Source: an uncultured Lachnospiraceae bacterium
GTDB taxonomy: Bacteria > Bacillota > Clostridia > Lachnospirales > Lachnospiraceae
Reading direction: 5' to 3'
Length of the DNA: 64,000 bases
Assembly (NCBI GenBank): GCA_947631505.1
Contig: CANRLR010000007.1
Span: forward strand, 60,539 to 124,538
The notes under the pieces were generated by a model that saw only the letters and a list, made by a program, of their open reading frames with translations, ran no database searches and was not told the DNA's origin. This document shows, piece by piece, positions 30,182-40,802 of the stretch. The translations under genes were made by a program, and so were the position numbers. How positions within the stretch are numbered: position 1 is the stretch's first letter; each line of letters opens with the position of its first letter.

Positions 30182-31951
30182 TTAGTTATCATCCTGTAAA
30201 GCGTCAAATCCCGATTCTCCGGTTCTGACTTTAATTACCTCTGCCACATCATAAACGAAAATCTTACCGTCTCCGATATGTCCGGTGTACAATGCTTCTT
30301 TTGCTGCTGCCACAACTTTGGCAACCGGCACTGCACTTACAATAACCTCTACTTTAATTTTAGGAAGCAGGGTAAACTCTACCGGAACACCACGATAATA
30401 TTCTGCTGTGCCCTTCTGCGTACCACATCCAAGAACCTGTGTCACTGTAATACCGGAAACTCCGACGGCATTTAATGCCTCCTTCAAATCCTCGAACTTA
30501 CTCTGTTTGCAGACAATCGAAATCTTGGAAAGCTTCACATCGGAAGCCACGCTTCCCTCACCATCCAGTACCTGTACCGGAACGGCATCGTTGACAGATA
30601 CCTTTGGTGCTTCTGTATATTCCATATTCTTCACAGCCTGTGCCAGCTCACTTTTACCTGTACCGATTCCGCTAACACCTTCAACGGATGTAACAAATCC
30701 TGCATATGCGGATTTCAAACCATGCTCCATGGCATCCAAGCCGACAATTTCTTCTTCCTCTGTTACACGAAGGCCGAAAATTGCTTTGATTGCCAGAAAT
30801 ACGATAATCATAAGTATAACTGCCCAAGCCCCTACTGACAGTACACCGACGAGCTGTTTCCCTAAAAGTTCCAAACCGCCTCCGTAGAACAAACCGGTGA
30901 AAGTTTCGTTCCCCGGTGCAGATGTTGTTGCAAAAAGCCCTACTGCAATTGTGCCCCACATACCATTGAGACAATGTACTGCTACCGCACCTACCGGGTC
31001 ATCAATTCGCAATTTGTAATCCAGCAGCCATACACCAAATACAACTAACAGCCCGGAAACAATTCCGACAATCGATGCCCCCAGCGCGTCTGTCACATCA
31101 CAGCCTGCCGTAATACCGACCAGACCTGCCAAAGAAGCGTTCAGACACATAGAAACATCCGGCTTGCCATATTTGATCCATGTGAAAATCATACAAGTTA
31201 CGGTTGCAATAGCCGGTGCAATCGTTGTTGTTACGAAAATGGAGCCCAACTGGTCAACACTCGTTGCGGCAGCGCCGTTAAATCCGTACCAGCCAAGCCA
31301 TAAGATAAATACTCCCAGTGCTCCGATTGTTAAGTTATGTCCCGGAAAAGCATTTACCTTTATAATTTTTCCTGTCTTTTTGTCCTTCGTGAACTTTCCG
31401 ATACGAGGTCCCAATATCTTTGCTCCTATCAAGGCAGCAAAGCCGCCGACCATGTGGATGGCACAGGAACCGGCAAAATCATGGAATCCCCACTGGGATA
31501 ACCAGCCGTTGCCCCAAATCCAGTGAGCTTCAATCGGATAAATCACCGCAGAAATCACTGCGGAATATACACAGTAGGATAAAAATTTTGTCCGTTCTGC
31601 CATTGCTCCGGAAACAATCGTTGCCGTTGTAGCACAGAACACAAGATTAAATACAAAATTAGACCAGTCAAAATTTTCATAAGATGTAAAAATATCAAAT
31701 CCCGGTTTTCCGATAAAACCTAAGACATCTTCTCCCAGCAATAGTCCAAAGCCAATCAGAATGAACACTACCGTACCGATGCAAAAATCCATTAAGTTCT
31801 TCATGATAATGTTACCGGTGTTCTTAGCACGGGTGAATCCCGCTTCTACCATTGCAAATCCTGCCTGCATCCAAAATACCAATGCGGCACCGATTAGGAA
31901 CCAGACACCAAACGTCTGACCGTTAATCGCACTTAAAATTTCTTCTGTCAT
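30182..31951 (-). CDS. Ammonium transporter fused to a C-terminal PII (GlnB/GlnK) domain
   Basis: Amt TM core, then KISIVCKQSKFEDLKEALNAVGVSGITVTQVLGCGTQKGTAEYYRG ... TGHIGDGKIFVYDVAEVIKVRTGE (PII). Confidence 0.94.
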   Translation of the reverse strand: MTEEILSAINGQTFGVWFLIGAALVFWMQAGFAMVEAGFTRAKNTGNIIMKNLMDFCIGTVVFILIGFGLLLGEDVLGFIGKPGFDIFTSYENFDWSNFVFNLVFCATTATIVSGAMAERTKFLSYCVYSAVISAVIYPIEAHWIWGNGWLSQWGFHDFAGSCAIHMVGGFAALIGAKILGPRIGKFTKDKKTGKIIKVNAFPGHNLTIGALGVFILWLGWYGFNGAAATSVDQLGSIFVTTTIAPAIATVTCMIFTWIKYGKPDVSMCLNASLAGLVGITAGCDVTDALGASIVGIVSGLLVVFGVWLLDYKLRIDDPVGAVAVHCLNGMWGTIAVGLFATTSAPGNETFTGLFYGGGLELLGKQLVGVLSVGAWAVILMIIVFLAIKAIFGLRVTEEEEIVGLDAMEHGLKSAYAGFVTSVEGVSGIGTGKSELAQAVKNMEYTEAPKVSVNDAVPVQVLDGEGSVASDVKLSKISIVCKQSKFEDLKEALNAVGVSGITVTQVLGCGTQKGTAEYYRGVPVEFTLLPKIKVEVIVSAVPVAKVVAAAKEALYTGHIGDGKIFVYDVAEVIKVRTGESGFDALQDDN

Positions 31952-32016
31952 AATAATTCCTCCAATCATGTTTTGATTAGACCTTGCATCCCCTGCAAAA
32001 GATGAAGCCTCATCCC

Positions 32017-32058
32017 GAAAAAAAAGACGCCTCGCAGATTTCTCTGCGAAGCGTCTTT
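32017..32058 (-). terminator. Intrinsic terminator of the hydrogenase-like/MCP gene
   Basis: Minus strand GACGCTTCGCAGA-GAAA-TCTGCGAGGCGTC-TTTTTTTT. Confidence 0.85.
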
Positions 32059-32132
32059 GCTTCCGATACGTCCATTATACTCCCTGAACTCAAAATGTCA
32101 AGTGCTTTTTTCTAAAACAGAATCGTTCTGCT

Positions 32133-34061
32133 TTAACTTAATACTTCATTTGTCTCCTCAATTACCTCTCTGACACGTTCTGCCAACCGTGAAACCATAT
32201 CCATGGATTCATTAATTAATTTACTCTTCTCCGAGGTCTGTGTTACATCTTGAATCGCCTTTTCCACTACCTGTAACACTTCATCCGTAGCACTGCTGAA
32301 ATGATCTACTACTTCATTTACATCATCGATAGCCTTTCGAATTCCCTCGTCACTCTGCTGTGCATGATTCACAGAAGTTTTTGAATTTTCTGATAATTCC
32401 TGAATACTGGAGGCCACTACAGCAAACCCCCGTCCTGCCTCTCCGGCTCTTGCCGCTTCAATGGAAGCATTTAAAGAAAGCAGATTAATCTCTTCTGCAA
32501 TATTTTCGACATCTCTCGTCATCACGTTATACTGCTCTACACTTTGATTAATATTGTCCATAGAACCAACAATATTTGTATTGATCTTTTTCAGTTCCGT
32601 CACATGTGAGGCAACATCCTCCATCTCTCTGCCGCTCGAAACACCTACCTCACGGATCAGATCTGCCTCTTTTTTTACCATGGATATTTTTTCCGTCAGC
32701 TCCGTGAAGATTTCCATTAACTCATGGTTCATATCCGACACCTTAGCGTTAATTTCTTCCGTTTTCTGTCGTTCCTTATGAATACAGCCCAATACATATT
32801 GATAACAGTTCTCTTTCTCATTAATTCCACGGGCCATAGCAATCGCCATCTCCCGGCAGGATTTATAACCACAGGCATGACAATCAAAATTCTTTTCCGT
32901 ATCGGTATGTTTACCAAGAAGTTGAAACGATTGCTCAATCTGTTCTTCGCTCACTTCAATAACATTCACATTCTTTGCCTTATAGGACCGCATATAATCC
33001 TCAAGGACCAGTTCTTTATCGAATCTTGCAAACTGCTTGTCAACACCTTTTTTCGTCGTATTTTCCTTCCGCCGTTTTCTGGCATAACGCTCTACATCAT
33101 GCATAATTTCATACATGGTAAAGAGGTCGTAATTTACTCCTGTCGCCGGTCCGCCATTACATCCGGTCTCACAATTTAGAACATCAAATACCGTAGGCCT
33201 TTCACTCTTGTGAATTCCTGCATATGTATCCAGATCATGATACAACTTTCCAATACCCTCAGAAGTGATTACATCCAGTTCCGGTGAATGAATCAAAAGG
33301 TTCTTCATTAATCCGCCCGGCTTCGGATAAATAGCACCCTCCATTCCCTGTTCACCATCAAACTCAAACTCACTATAAATTTTAACTTTTGGCAGATCGA
33401 CCTTATGTTCAATAAAATAATCCCACAAATGCTCCATTGTAACATTATAATCAATCACTCCTGTATCTTGAAATTCATCAATTTTCGCAATACAAGGAGA
33501 AATCGCCGCAATCTTTCCTTTAAATCCTAACACCTTGCGTATATAAATCGCAATACAGGCCATCGGACTATGAATGGGAGATAATTCTGAAATCAGCTCC
33601 TGCTTATGTTTTTCAATGTAATTGACAACAGCAGCACATGGCTGTGAGATCAGTTTTTTGTTTGGATTTTTTTCTAAATAACGAAGATGTGCCCATGTGC
33701 AGATATCCGCTCCCAGACCGACATCATAAATTGCCTTTACCCCTTGGTTACGCAGCCATTGAAGTGCATGCCGCCAATTCCCGTCAAAGGCAATTTTAAT
33801 GGAAGGAGCCGCAATCATGGCGATTTCTTTTCCCGCTCTCAAATCCTTCAGAAATTCTTCAATATCATCCTGAAAAGATCTTGCATTATGAGAACAGGCC
33901 TTAATGCAGGCACCACATTTAATACATTTTTCATCATCAATTTCAATTCTCAGAACTCCTGTTTCGTCCACATGTCCAATATTGGCATCACCAGCCGGAC
34001 AAACCCTTACACAGGCATTACACCCCACACATTTATCCTTTTCTACTTTTATTATACTCAA
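32133..34061 (-). CDS. Fe-only hydrogenase-like large-subunit domain fused to a 4Fe-4S domain and an MCP signalling domain
   Basis: [12 protein letters not shown] and [15 protein letters not shown] ferredoxin motifs; [35 protein letters not shown] hydrogenase-like motifs; [22 protein letters not shown] core [36 protein letters not shown]. Confidence 0.92.
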   Translation of the reverse strand: MSIIKVEKDKCVGCNACVRVCPAGDANIGHVDETGVLRIEIDDEKCIKCGACIKACSHNARSFQDDIEEFLKDLRAGKEIAMIAAPSIKIAFDGNWRHALQWLRNQGVKAIYDVGLGADICTWAHLRYLEKNPNKKLISQPCAAVVNYIEKHKQELISELSPIHSPMACIAIYIRKVLGFKGKIAAISPCIAKIDEFQDTGVIDYNVTMEHLWDYFIEHKVDLPKVKIYSEFEFDGEQGMEGAIYPKPGGLMKNLLIHSPELDVITSEGIGKLYHDLDTYAGIHKSERPTVFDVLNCETGCNGGPATGVNYDLFTMYEIMHDVERYARKRRKENTTKKGVDKQFARFDKELVLEDYMRSYKAKNVNVIEVSEEQIEQSFQLLGKHTDTEKNFDCHACGYKSCREMAIAMARGINEKENCYQYVLGCIHKERQKTEEINAKVSDMNHELMEIFTELTEKISMVKKEADLIREVGVSSGREMEDVASHVTELKKINTNIVGSMDNINQSVEQYNVMTRDVENIAEEINLLSLNASIEAARAGEAGRGFAVVASSIQELSENSKTSVNHAQQSDEGIRKAIDDVNEVVDHFSSATDEVLQVVEKAIQDVTQTSEKSKLINESMDMVSRLAERVREVIEETNEVLS

Positions 34062-34170
34062 AATACCCTTCCTCCTTATTTGTATTTCCCCTACATCAGA
34101 TTACCTATGTAAAATGCACAGTATTTCTCTTTTCCCTATATAAAAATTATAAAATAAATAACAATTATTG

Positions 34171-34959
34171 TCAATTCTCCCTTTCTTTCTCTTTCCGTCT
34201 CGCTACTACGACAAAACGCCCCTCTTCTGTCTGATAAGCACACGTTACTAAAGTAAGAAGCTGCTCACCATATTCCGGTGTAATACCGGTATCATATTGT
34301 GACAATTTCTTACAATTTTTGATATAAGTATGAAATGCTTTTTCTGACAGACTTCCCGGATACGCATAATACTTGAATACATCCTGATTGTCTTTATAGA
34401 TCTGTGAATAAAAAGCGGCTACCACCTCATACTCCCGCTCCTCATACAACGTATCAAAGAAAATAGTCTTATGTTTATTATAAAAATCTTTTGTCTGGTA
34501 ATCCACCAAATGAGCAAACATCATTCCGCTCTTCATATGATGGCCGTAGACCATTAGATTATTATGAACATCTTCCACATCACATTTTGCATCCAAAAAA
34601 GGAAGTCCGTTGACATCATATTCCTTTTCATAATTCTTATGTAAATAAAATTCCGGCTCCTTTTTCGTCTGCATCACCGGATAATCAATCTCTGTCCCTT
34701 TAACCTGAATCCATCCGATAAAATCATTATTTTTTTTATAGAGCTTTTTATACTTTTTCAGAATTTTCTTTCCCTGTGCGGTTTGAATCTCTTCGGTTTC
34801 TTCTGCTTGACTTTCTTCTTTTAATTCAATTAATTCTTGTAAATCATTCTCTGTACTCCTCGCATCCATATAATATTTCAGCAAGTATAATCCGCTGCCG
34901 GCAAAAACCAGAATACAGACAATCAGAATCACATTGGTCATCCACGCTCTTTTTTTCAT
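34171..34959 (-). CDS. Class B sortase
   Basis: NLMVYGHHMKSGMMFAHL (His), LLTLVTCAYQ (TLxTC), FVVVARR (Arg). Confidence 0.92.
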   Translation of the reverse strand: MKKRAWMTNVILIVCILVFAGSGLYLLKYYMDARSTENDLQELIELKEESQAEETEEIQTAQGKKILKKYKKLYKKNNDFIGWIQVKGTEIDYPVMQTKKEPEFYLHKNYEKEYDVNGLPFLDAKCDVEDVHNNLMVYGHHMKSGMMFAHLVDYQTKDFYNKHKTIFFDTLYEEREYEVVAAFYSQIYKDNQDVFKYYAYPGSLSEKAFHTYIKNCKKLSQYDTGITPEYGEQLLTLVTCAYQTEEGRFVVVARRKEKEREN

Positions 34960-34988
34960 CGTTTTATATCCTTCTCCATTTCCATATC

Positions 34989-35450
34989 TTAAAATTCCAG
35001 CCTCATTGACGTAAACCGGATTCCATCTGCTTTCTTCTCCGGGCCCAGTGCCCGAAACCCCATTTTTTCATAAAAGCCTACGGCATAGGGTGAGGAATTC
35101 ACCGTCACAGCCCGTATCTCAGGCTGTTCTAACTCAATTTGGTTCACAGCTATCCGCACAAGATTTCCGGCAATCCCCAAATGATGGAATTTGTCTCTCA
35201 CAAAAAGCAGACTGATATGTTGCCCCTCCCGGAGTGCCATGACACCTACTAAATAATTATTCAGATAACTTCCCCAGAATCTCATCTCACCCTGATTGAT
35301 TTTCTCCACCATATTATGATAACTGATAAAATGGCGAAAAGTCTGAATCCCCATTTCTTCATAATCCGGCACCTCATACTTTTCAAAAACCTCCCATACA
35401 AGCTCCAAGGCCTCATGAAGCTTGTCAGGACCAATTTTACATATCTGCAC
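34989..35450 (-). CDS. GNAT family N-acetyltransferase
   Basis: ISLLFVRDKFHHLGIAGNLVRIAV ... VNSSPYAVGFYEKMGFRALG; GTG start at 35450 is likely (ORF extends to 35507). Confidence 0.88.
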   Translation of the reverse strand: MQICKIGPDKLHEALELVWEVFEKYEVPDYEEMGIQTFRHFISYHNMVEKINQGEMRFWGSYLNNYLVGVMALREGQHISLLFVRDKFHHLGIAGNLVRIAVNQIELEQPEIRAVTVNSSPYAVGFYEKMGFRALGPEKKADGIRFTSMRLEF

Positions 35451-35528
35451 GCCATATCCTCTCTTTTTACATTCAGATTTCTTAATTCTAATATATCTCC
35501 CCGCCATTCCAACGTCAACAATATATAA

Positions 35529-36734
35529 TCACATTGTTTCCATTGTCTCACGAATTGCCTTGACGAAATTCCGGCTGTTCAGTACCGTCACATTTTCAAG
35601 AGAAGTAATCAGCGCCAGATCCTTTGTCATTTTACCGTCTTCAATCGTCTTCAACGTTGCTTTCTCCAATTTGTCAGCAAAGGCCATAAGTTCTGGAATC
35701 TCATCCATTTCACCGCGTTTACGGAGAGCACCTGTCCATGCAAATATAGTTGCTACTGAGTTGGTCGATGTCTCCTCTCCTTTTAAGTGCTTATAATAAT
35801 GACGCTGCACTGTTCCGTGGGCAGCCTCATATTCATATACACCGTCCGGAGAAACCAGCACGGAGGTCATCATAGCCAAAGAACCGCAGGCAGAAGATAC
35901 CATATCACTCATAACATCTCCATCGTAATTTTTACATGCCCAAATAAACCCACCTTCCGTCTTCATAACACGGGCAACCGCATCATCAATCAAGGTGTAG
36001 AAATATTCCAGACCTGCTGCCTCAAATTTTTCTTTATACTCTTTTTCATATACTTCTTCAAAAATATCTTTAAAATTATGGTCATATTTTTTAGAAATAG
36101 TATCTTTTGTGGCAAACCATAAATCCTGTCCGGTATCCAATGCATAGCTGAAACAGGCCTTTGCAAAGCTGGTAATGGATTTGTCTGTATTATGAATTCC
36201 CTGAATAATTCCCGGAGCATCAAAGTTATGTATTACTTCACGGATTTCCGTTCCGTCCTCTGCCGTAAATACGAGCTCTGCTTTTCCTTTTCCCGGTACT
36301 TTTATTTCTGTATTCTTGTATACGTCTCCATAGGCATGACGAGCTAAAGTAATCGGTTTCTTCCAGTTCTTCACACATGGTTCGATTCCTTTCACCTGAA
36401 TCGGAGCACGGAATACGGTTCCATCAAGAGCCGCACGGATCGTTCCATTTGGAGATTTCCACATCTCTTTCAGATCATACTCTGTCATGCGGGCAGCATT
36501 CGGTGTAATGGTCGCACACTTAACTGCTACTCCATATTTCTTTGTTGCCTCAGCAGAATCCATCGTCACCTTATCATCTGTCTCATTACGATGCTCTAAG
36601 CCAAGGTCATAGTATTCGGTTTTTAAATCAATGTAAGGCAGTAATAACTCATCCTTAATCATCTGCCACAAGATTCGTGTCATTTCATCTCCATCCATCT
36701 CTACGAGGGGAGTTTTCATTTGAATTTTTGCCAT
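35529..36734 (-). CDS. icd: NADP-dependent isocitrate dehydrogenase (eukaryote-like homodimeric type)
   Basis: [16 protein letters not shown] ... [32 protein letters not shown]. Confidence 0.95.
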   Translation of the reverse strand: MAKIQMKTPLVEMDGDEMTRILWQMIKDELLLPYIDLKTEYYDLGLEHRNETDDKVTMDSAEATKKYGVAVKCATITPNAARMTEYDLKEMWKSPNGTIRAALDGTVFRAPIQVKGIEPCVKNWKKPITLARHAYGDVYKNTEIKVPGKGKAELVFTAEDGTEIREVIHNFDAPGIIQGIHNTDKSITSFAKACFSYALDTGQDLWFATKDTISKKYDHNFKDIFEEVYEKEYKEKFEAAGLEYFYTLIDDAVARVMKTEGGFIWACKNYDGDVMSDMVSSACGSLAMMTSVLVSPDGVYEYEAAHGTVQRHYYKHLKGEETSTNSVATIFAWTGALRKRGEMDEIPELMAFADKLEKATLKTIEDGKMTKDLALITSLENVTVLNSRNFVKAIRETMETM

Positions 36735-36846
36735 AAGATTTGCCTCCTAATGTTTTTTAGCAGTGTGCCTTTTTCAGACACATTATTTTTAATATATCAC
36801 AGTGCTTTTTCCTTGTCAAAGTATGTGACTGCCACTGCTGCCTTTG

Positions 36847-37800
36847 TCACGAAAAGTACACAACTTCCTCTTCCGGCGGCTGTGCCGGCACAACCTCTTC
36901 CGCCCACAGCATCGGCACTAAAGCCTGCTGCTTTCTGGAAAACTCCGGTTTTACTTTCACCCTTACAGTCACCCAGTCATTGGTCGCAAATTTCTTTGCT
37001 TCTTTATAATGACAGATAAACCCGATTTTTGCAATATCATCTGCACAGCAGGTCATAGCTGCTCTTGCCGGAACAAAAGCATCCTCCGGAAATGTGCGGT
37101 TTCGATATACCTGTCCCTTGAACACAATGGTCTTTTCTTCGTATTTTTCCGGGTGCTCGCTGACATCCAGATACCAAAGTCCAAAATCATCATCTTCCAG
37201 CACAATTTCCTGTTTGGTAACATCAAAGGGCAGTTCCTCTTCAATATTACTTTCCACACTGCCATCCTCCGACTCAAAAAGTACCTGTGCCCGGCGGTTG
37301 ATCGCTTTTACATTTCTTCTCATAGAGGCTTTGTCCATCTCTGCCGTACAGCGGTTAAAAATAACCAGATCAGACTGTCCGAAATGTGCCATCAAAAGCG
37401 ATTTCATATTGTTAATATACATTTGAAACGTCTCGGCATTTACCGTAGTAAAAGTCTGGACAACAACCCAGTTCTCCGGAAGTGTTTCGTTCAGAAGCTT
37501 TGTTAAATCCCACATTCCGTTCACTTCTATCATAATACGTGCCGGTTTATGCTCTTTCACAAGGGAAATACAATAGTCCTCCGTCAAATCCTCTTCCTCT
37601 TCAATGACAACCAACGTAACTTTGTTGTACTTTAACAAATTTTCATCCAGTTCTTTTTCTCCCTCTTCCGTAAGAAGAAAGAGGGTCTTCAATCCGTCTT
37701 CAAAATTACCTTCTTCCAAAATTTCTTTAATGCAGGTTGTTTTCCCACTCTCCAAAAATCCGGTAAAAAGATAGGTTGGAATATCCCGGTTTCCGAACAT
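36847..37800 (-). CDS. CobW/G3E-type GTP-binding protein with C-terminal TIGR03943/DUF1980-like domain
   Basis: FTGFLESGKTTCIKEIL; C-term KTIVFKGQVYRNRTFPEDAFVPARAAMTCCADDIAKIGFICHY. Confidence 0.82.
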   Translation of the reverse strand: MFGNRDIPTYLFTGFLESGKTTCIKEILEEGNFEDGLKTLFLLTEEGEKELDENLLKYNKVTLVVIEEEEDLTEDYCISLVKEHKPARIMIEVNGMWDLTKLLNETLPENWVVVQTFTTVNAETFQMYINNMKSLLMAHFGQSDLVIFNRCTAEMDKASMRRNVKAINRRAQVLFESEDGSVESNIEEELPFDVTKQEIVLEDDDFGLWYLDVSEHPEKYEEKTIVFKGQVYRNRTFPEDAFVPARAAMTCCADDIAKIGFICHYKEAKKFATNDWVTVRVKVKPEFSRKQQALVPMLWAEEVVPAQPPEEEVVYFS

Positions 37801-37814
37801 ATTATAGTCCTCCT

Positions 37815-38873
37815 TTATGCAAAGAACATTTTCTTAATTTCTTCTTCTTTTAAATCTGCCCCAATGACGCAAAGTCTTCCGGTATAATCCGCACTGCCAC
37901 GGCGAACTTCATATTCTCCCGGTACAAGGTCAAAATGGAACCATTCTCCCTCTGAAGCCGGCACAATTCCCTTGGCACGAAGTATCGTTCCATAGCTGCC
38001 TTCCTCTGCCGAAAGCTGTTTCAAAATGCCGGTTAATTCTTCTTCGGAATATTTGTGGGCACTTTCCATTCCCATACTGGTAAATACATCATCTGCATGA
38101 TGATGGTCATGATGGTGGCCACATCCGCATTCCTCTTCTTCATGGTCATGGTGATGGTGGTGGTGATGACCACATTCACACGCATGCTCCTCATGCTCAT
38201 GGTTATGATGGTGGTGATGATGACCGCATTCCGGGCACACCTCTTCCTCCTCCATAAGTTCTAATTCCAAGGAATTGCTTTTTTCTATCGCACCCAGAAT
38301 CTGCTTTCCGTCAATCTCATCCCACGGGGTCGTTATAATGGATGCCTTATCGTTTTTCTCTTTAATAAGAGCCAACGCCGCCGATAATTTTTCTTCGGAA
38401 ATATTTCCGGTACGGCTGAGTACAATTGTCTTTGCACTTTCAATCTGATTGTTATAAAATTCACCGAAGTTCTTCATATACATTTTGCACTTTGTCGCAT
38501 CTGCTACTGTTACATATCCGTTCATAACAACGTCTTCATTATTTTCGATCACGCCGGAAACCGCTTTTATAACATCGGACAGCTTTCCCACTCCTGATGG
38601 TTCAATCATAATGCGGTCCGGGGAATATTGAGCCAATACTTCCTGCAATGCCGTTCCAAAATCACCGACTAAGGAACAACAGATACAACCGGAATTCATT
38701 TCTGTAATATTGATACCGGCATCCTTCAAAAATCCGCCGTCAATTCCGATTTCGCCAAATTCATTTTCAATGAGAACCAATTTTTCACCCGTAAATGCTT
38801 CCTCAATCAATTTCTTAATTAATGTGGTCTTTCCCGCACCGAGAAAACCTGAAAAAACATCAATTTTTGTCAT
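37815..38873 (-). CDS. CobW/G3E-type GTPase with His/Cys-rich metal-binding insert
   Basis: GFLGAGKTTLIKKLI, NSGCICCSL (CxCC), CPECGHHHHHHNHEHEEHACECGHHHHHHHDHEEEECGCGHHHDHHH. Confidence 0.93.
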   Translation of the reverse strand: MTKIDVFSGFLGAGKTTLIKKLIEEAFTGEKLVLIENEFGEIGIDGGFLKDAGINITEMNSGCICCSLVGDFGTALQEVLAQYSPDRIMIEPSGVGKLSDVIKAVSGVIENNEDVVMNGYVTVADATKCKMYMKNFGEFYNNQIESAKTIVLSRTGNISEEKLSAALALIKEKNDKASIITTPWDEIDGKQILGAIEKSNSLELELMEEEEVCPECGHHHHHHNHEHEEHACECGHHHHHHHDHEEEECGCGHHHDHHHADDVFTSMGMESAHKYSEEELTGILKQLSAEEGSYGTILRAKGIVPASEGEWFHFDLVPGEYEVRRGSADYTGRLCVIGADLKEEEIKKMFFA

Positions 38874-38946
38874 TTTGACCTCCATTCTGAATACATACTT
38901 ATTTTTTTATTATACTGTGCCTTTATTATACACGTTTTCCCAAAAG

Positions 38947-39204
38947 TTACAAGCACAGGATTTTCTGCTGTTCCATCAGCCACTCGTCCGCACTTGCAAT
39001 TCCCTCCTCACTGAACGCAAAGTCCCTTGTCACAATTTCTTCTGTTGTCTTCTCCAAAATATAAGGACCTTTCCAAGCCGTTGCTGTCAGAACAGGATTG
39101 TCTTCCCCGCCGCCCTTCTGAATGTGAAAATTCATTCCGCGGTAGCTTCCTTTGAATACACTTTTCTGATAATACAGCGTAGAATATAAATTAATCCCTT
39201 CCAT
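38947..39204 (-). CDS. Small conserved protein of unknown function (85 aa)
   Basis: ATG at 39204 after GGAGGAAAAGAA; ORF coding-like. Confidence 0.6.
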   Translation of the reverse strand: MEGINLYSTLYYQKSVFKGSYRGMNFHIQKGGGEDNPVLTATAWKGPYILEKTTEEIVTRDFAFSEEGIASADEWLMEQQKILCL

Positions 39205-39390
39205 TTCTTTTCCTCCATTCCATACCATTCTCGAACCTTGGAACACCTTAAACAGTATAGCATAATTTCTGCCAATCTTATAGTTTTTCATAAAAAAACC
39301 TTGAAAATATAAAGAAAACGTGGTTTACTATATTCGTGTGACTTTTATGATGAATATAATAAATTAGAAATAAAAATGGAGAGATGAGTC

Positions 39391-40710
39391 ATGAAAAAAG
39401 TTGTAAAATTTGGCGGCAGTTCATTAGCAAGTGCCGAGCAATTTAAGAAAGTCGGCGATATTATTCGTGCCGATGAATCCCGTCGTTATGTTGTCCCATC
39501 TGCACCGGGTAAACGTTATAGTGAAGATACCAAGGTGACGGATATGTTATATCACTGTTATGAGCTGGCTGAATCGGGTCAGGCATTTACAAAGCTGCTG
39601 AATCAGATCAAGGAACGCTATAATGAGATTATCCATGGATTAAAACTGGACTTTTCTCTGGATGAGGACTTTGAAACAATCCGAAAACAATTTACCGGAA
39701 AAGCCGGTTCTATGTATGCGGCATCCCGCGGAGAATATTTGAATGGAAAAATTATGGCAAAGTATCTCGGTTATGAATTTGTCGATGCCGCCAATGTAAT
39801 TCGTTTCCATAAGGATTGTACGTTAGATGATGCCACCACCAACAAACTGCTTGCCCAGTATCTGGATGCCTATGAGCATGCTGTCATTCCGGGCTTTTAT
39901 GGAGCAATGGAAAATGGAACGGTCGTCACATTTTCCCGCGGTGGTTCTGATATTACCGGTTCTTTAGTTGCCCGTGCCATAAATGCAAATCTGTATGAAA
40001 ACTGGACAGACGTATCCGGTTTCCTTGTTGCGGATCCTCGTGTTATCAAAAACCCAGAGGTCATTCATACCATCACGTATACGGAACTTCGCGAGCTTGC
40101 TTATATGGGAGCTTCTGTTCTTCATGAAGATGCGATTTTCCCTGTCCGCAAGGCCGGTATTCCGATTAACATCCGTAATACCAACGCACCAGAGGATGAT
40201 GGAACCATGATTGTGGAAAACACTTGCCGGATTCCTACCTATACAATTACTGGTATTGCAGGAAAAAAAGGCTTTGTTGCCGTCAATATTGAAAAGGATA
40301 TGATGAATTCTGAAATCGGATTCGGACGCCGTGTTCTTCAGGCTTTTGAAGATAATGGCATTTCCTTTGAGCATATGCCATCCGGTATTGACACCATGAC
40401 AATTTTTGTTCATCAGGATGAATTTGCTGAAAAGGAACAACAGGTAATTGCCAGCATTAATAACCTTGCTCATCCGGATTCTATTGATTTGGAATCTGAC
40501 CTCTCCTTAATTGCTGTCGTCGGACGCGGTATGAAGAGTACCCGTGGTACAGCAGGAAGACTATTTTCTGCACTGGCTCATGCGCATATCAACGTAAAAA
40601 TGATTGATCAGGGTTCCAGTGAGTTAAATATCATTATTGGTGTAAAAAATGAAGACTTTGAAGATGCAATCACGGCGATTTATGATATGTTCGTGATTTC
40701 GCAGTTATAA
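39391..40710 (+). CDS. Aspartate kinase with ACT domains
   Basis: KKVVKFGGSSLASAEQFKKV; FSRGGSDITGSLVARA; C-terminal ACT region GRGMKSTRGTAGRLFSALAHAHINVKMIDQGSSELNIIIGV. Confidence 0.95.
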   Translation: MKKVVKFGGSSLASAEQFKKVGDIIRADESRRYVVPSAPGKRYSEDTKVTDMLYHCYELAESGQAFTKLLNQIKERYNEIIHGLKLDFSLDEDFETIRKQFTGKAGSMYAASRGEYLNGKIMAKYLGYEFVDAANVIRFHKDCTLDDATTNKLLAQYLDAYEHAVIPGFYGAMENGTVVTFSRGGSDITGSLVARAINANLYENWTDVSGFLVADPRVIKNPEVIHTITYTELRELAYMGASVLHEDAIFPVRKAGIPINIRNTNAPEDDGTMIVENTCRIPTYTITGIAGKKGFVAVNIEKDMMNSEIGFGRRVLQAFEDNGISFEHMPSGIDTMTIFVHQDEFAEKEQQVIASINNLAHPDSIDLESDLSLIAVVGRGMKSTRGTAGRLFSALAHAHINVKMIDQGSSELNIIIGVKNEDFEDAITAIYDMFVISQL

Positions 40711-40741
40711 CAGTGGATGAAAGTCAGAAACATGTGGTTTT

Positions 40742-40782
40742 GAAAAAGAGAGATGCCGAACCCGTTGGCATCTCTCTTTTTC
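40742..40782. terminator. Bidirectional intrinsic terminator between aspartate kinase and fabV
   Basis: AAAAAGAGAGATGCC-GAACCCGTT-GGCATCTCTCTTTTT. Confidence 0.9.
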
Positions 40783-40802
40783 ATTTTCCACCTCATCAGA
40801 AA

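Noticed and set aside
38055-38264. Plus-strand ORF rich in MVMVVM
   Set aside because: Antisense of the His-codon-rich (CAT/CAC) metal-binding insert of the CobW-like gene.
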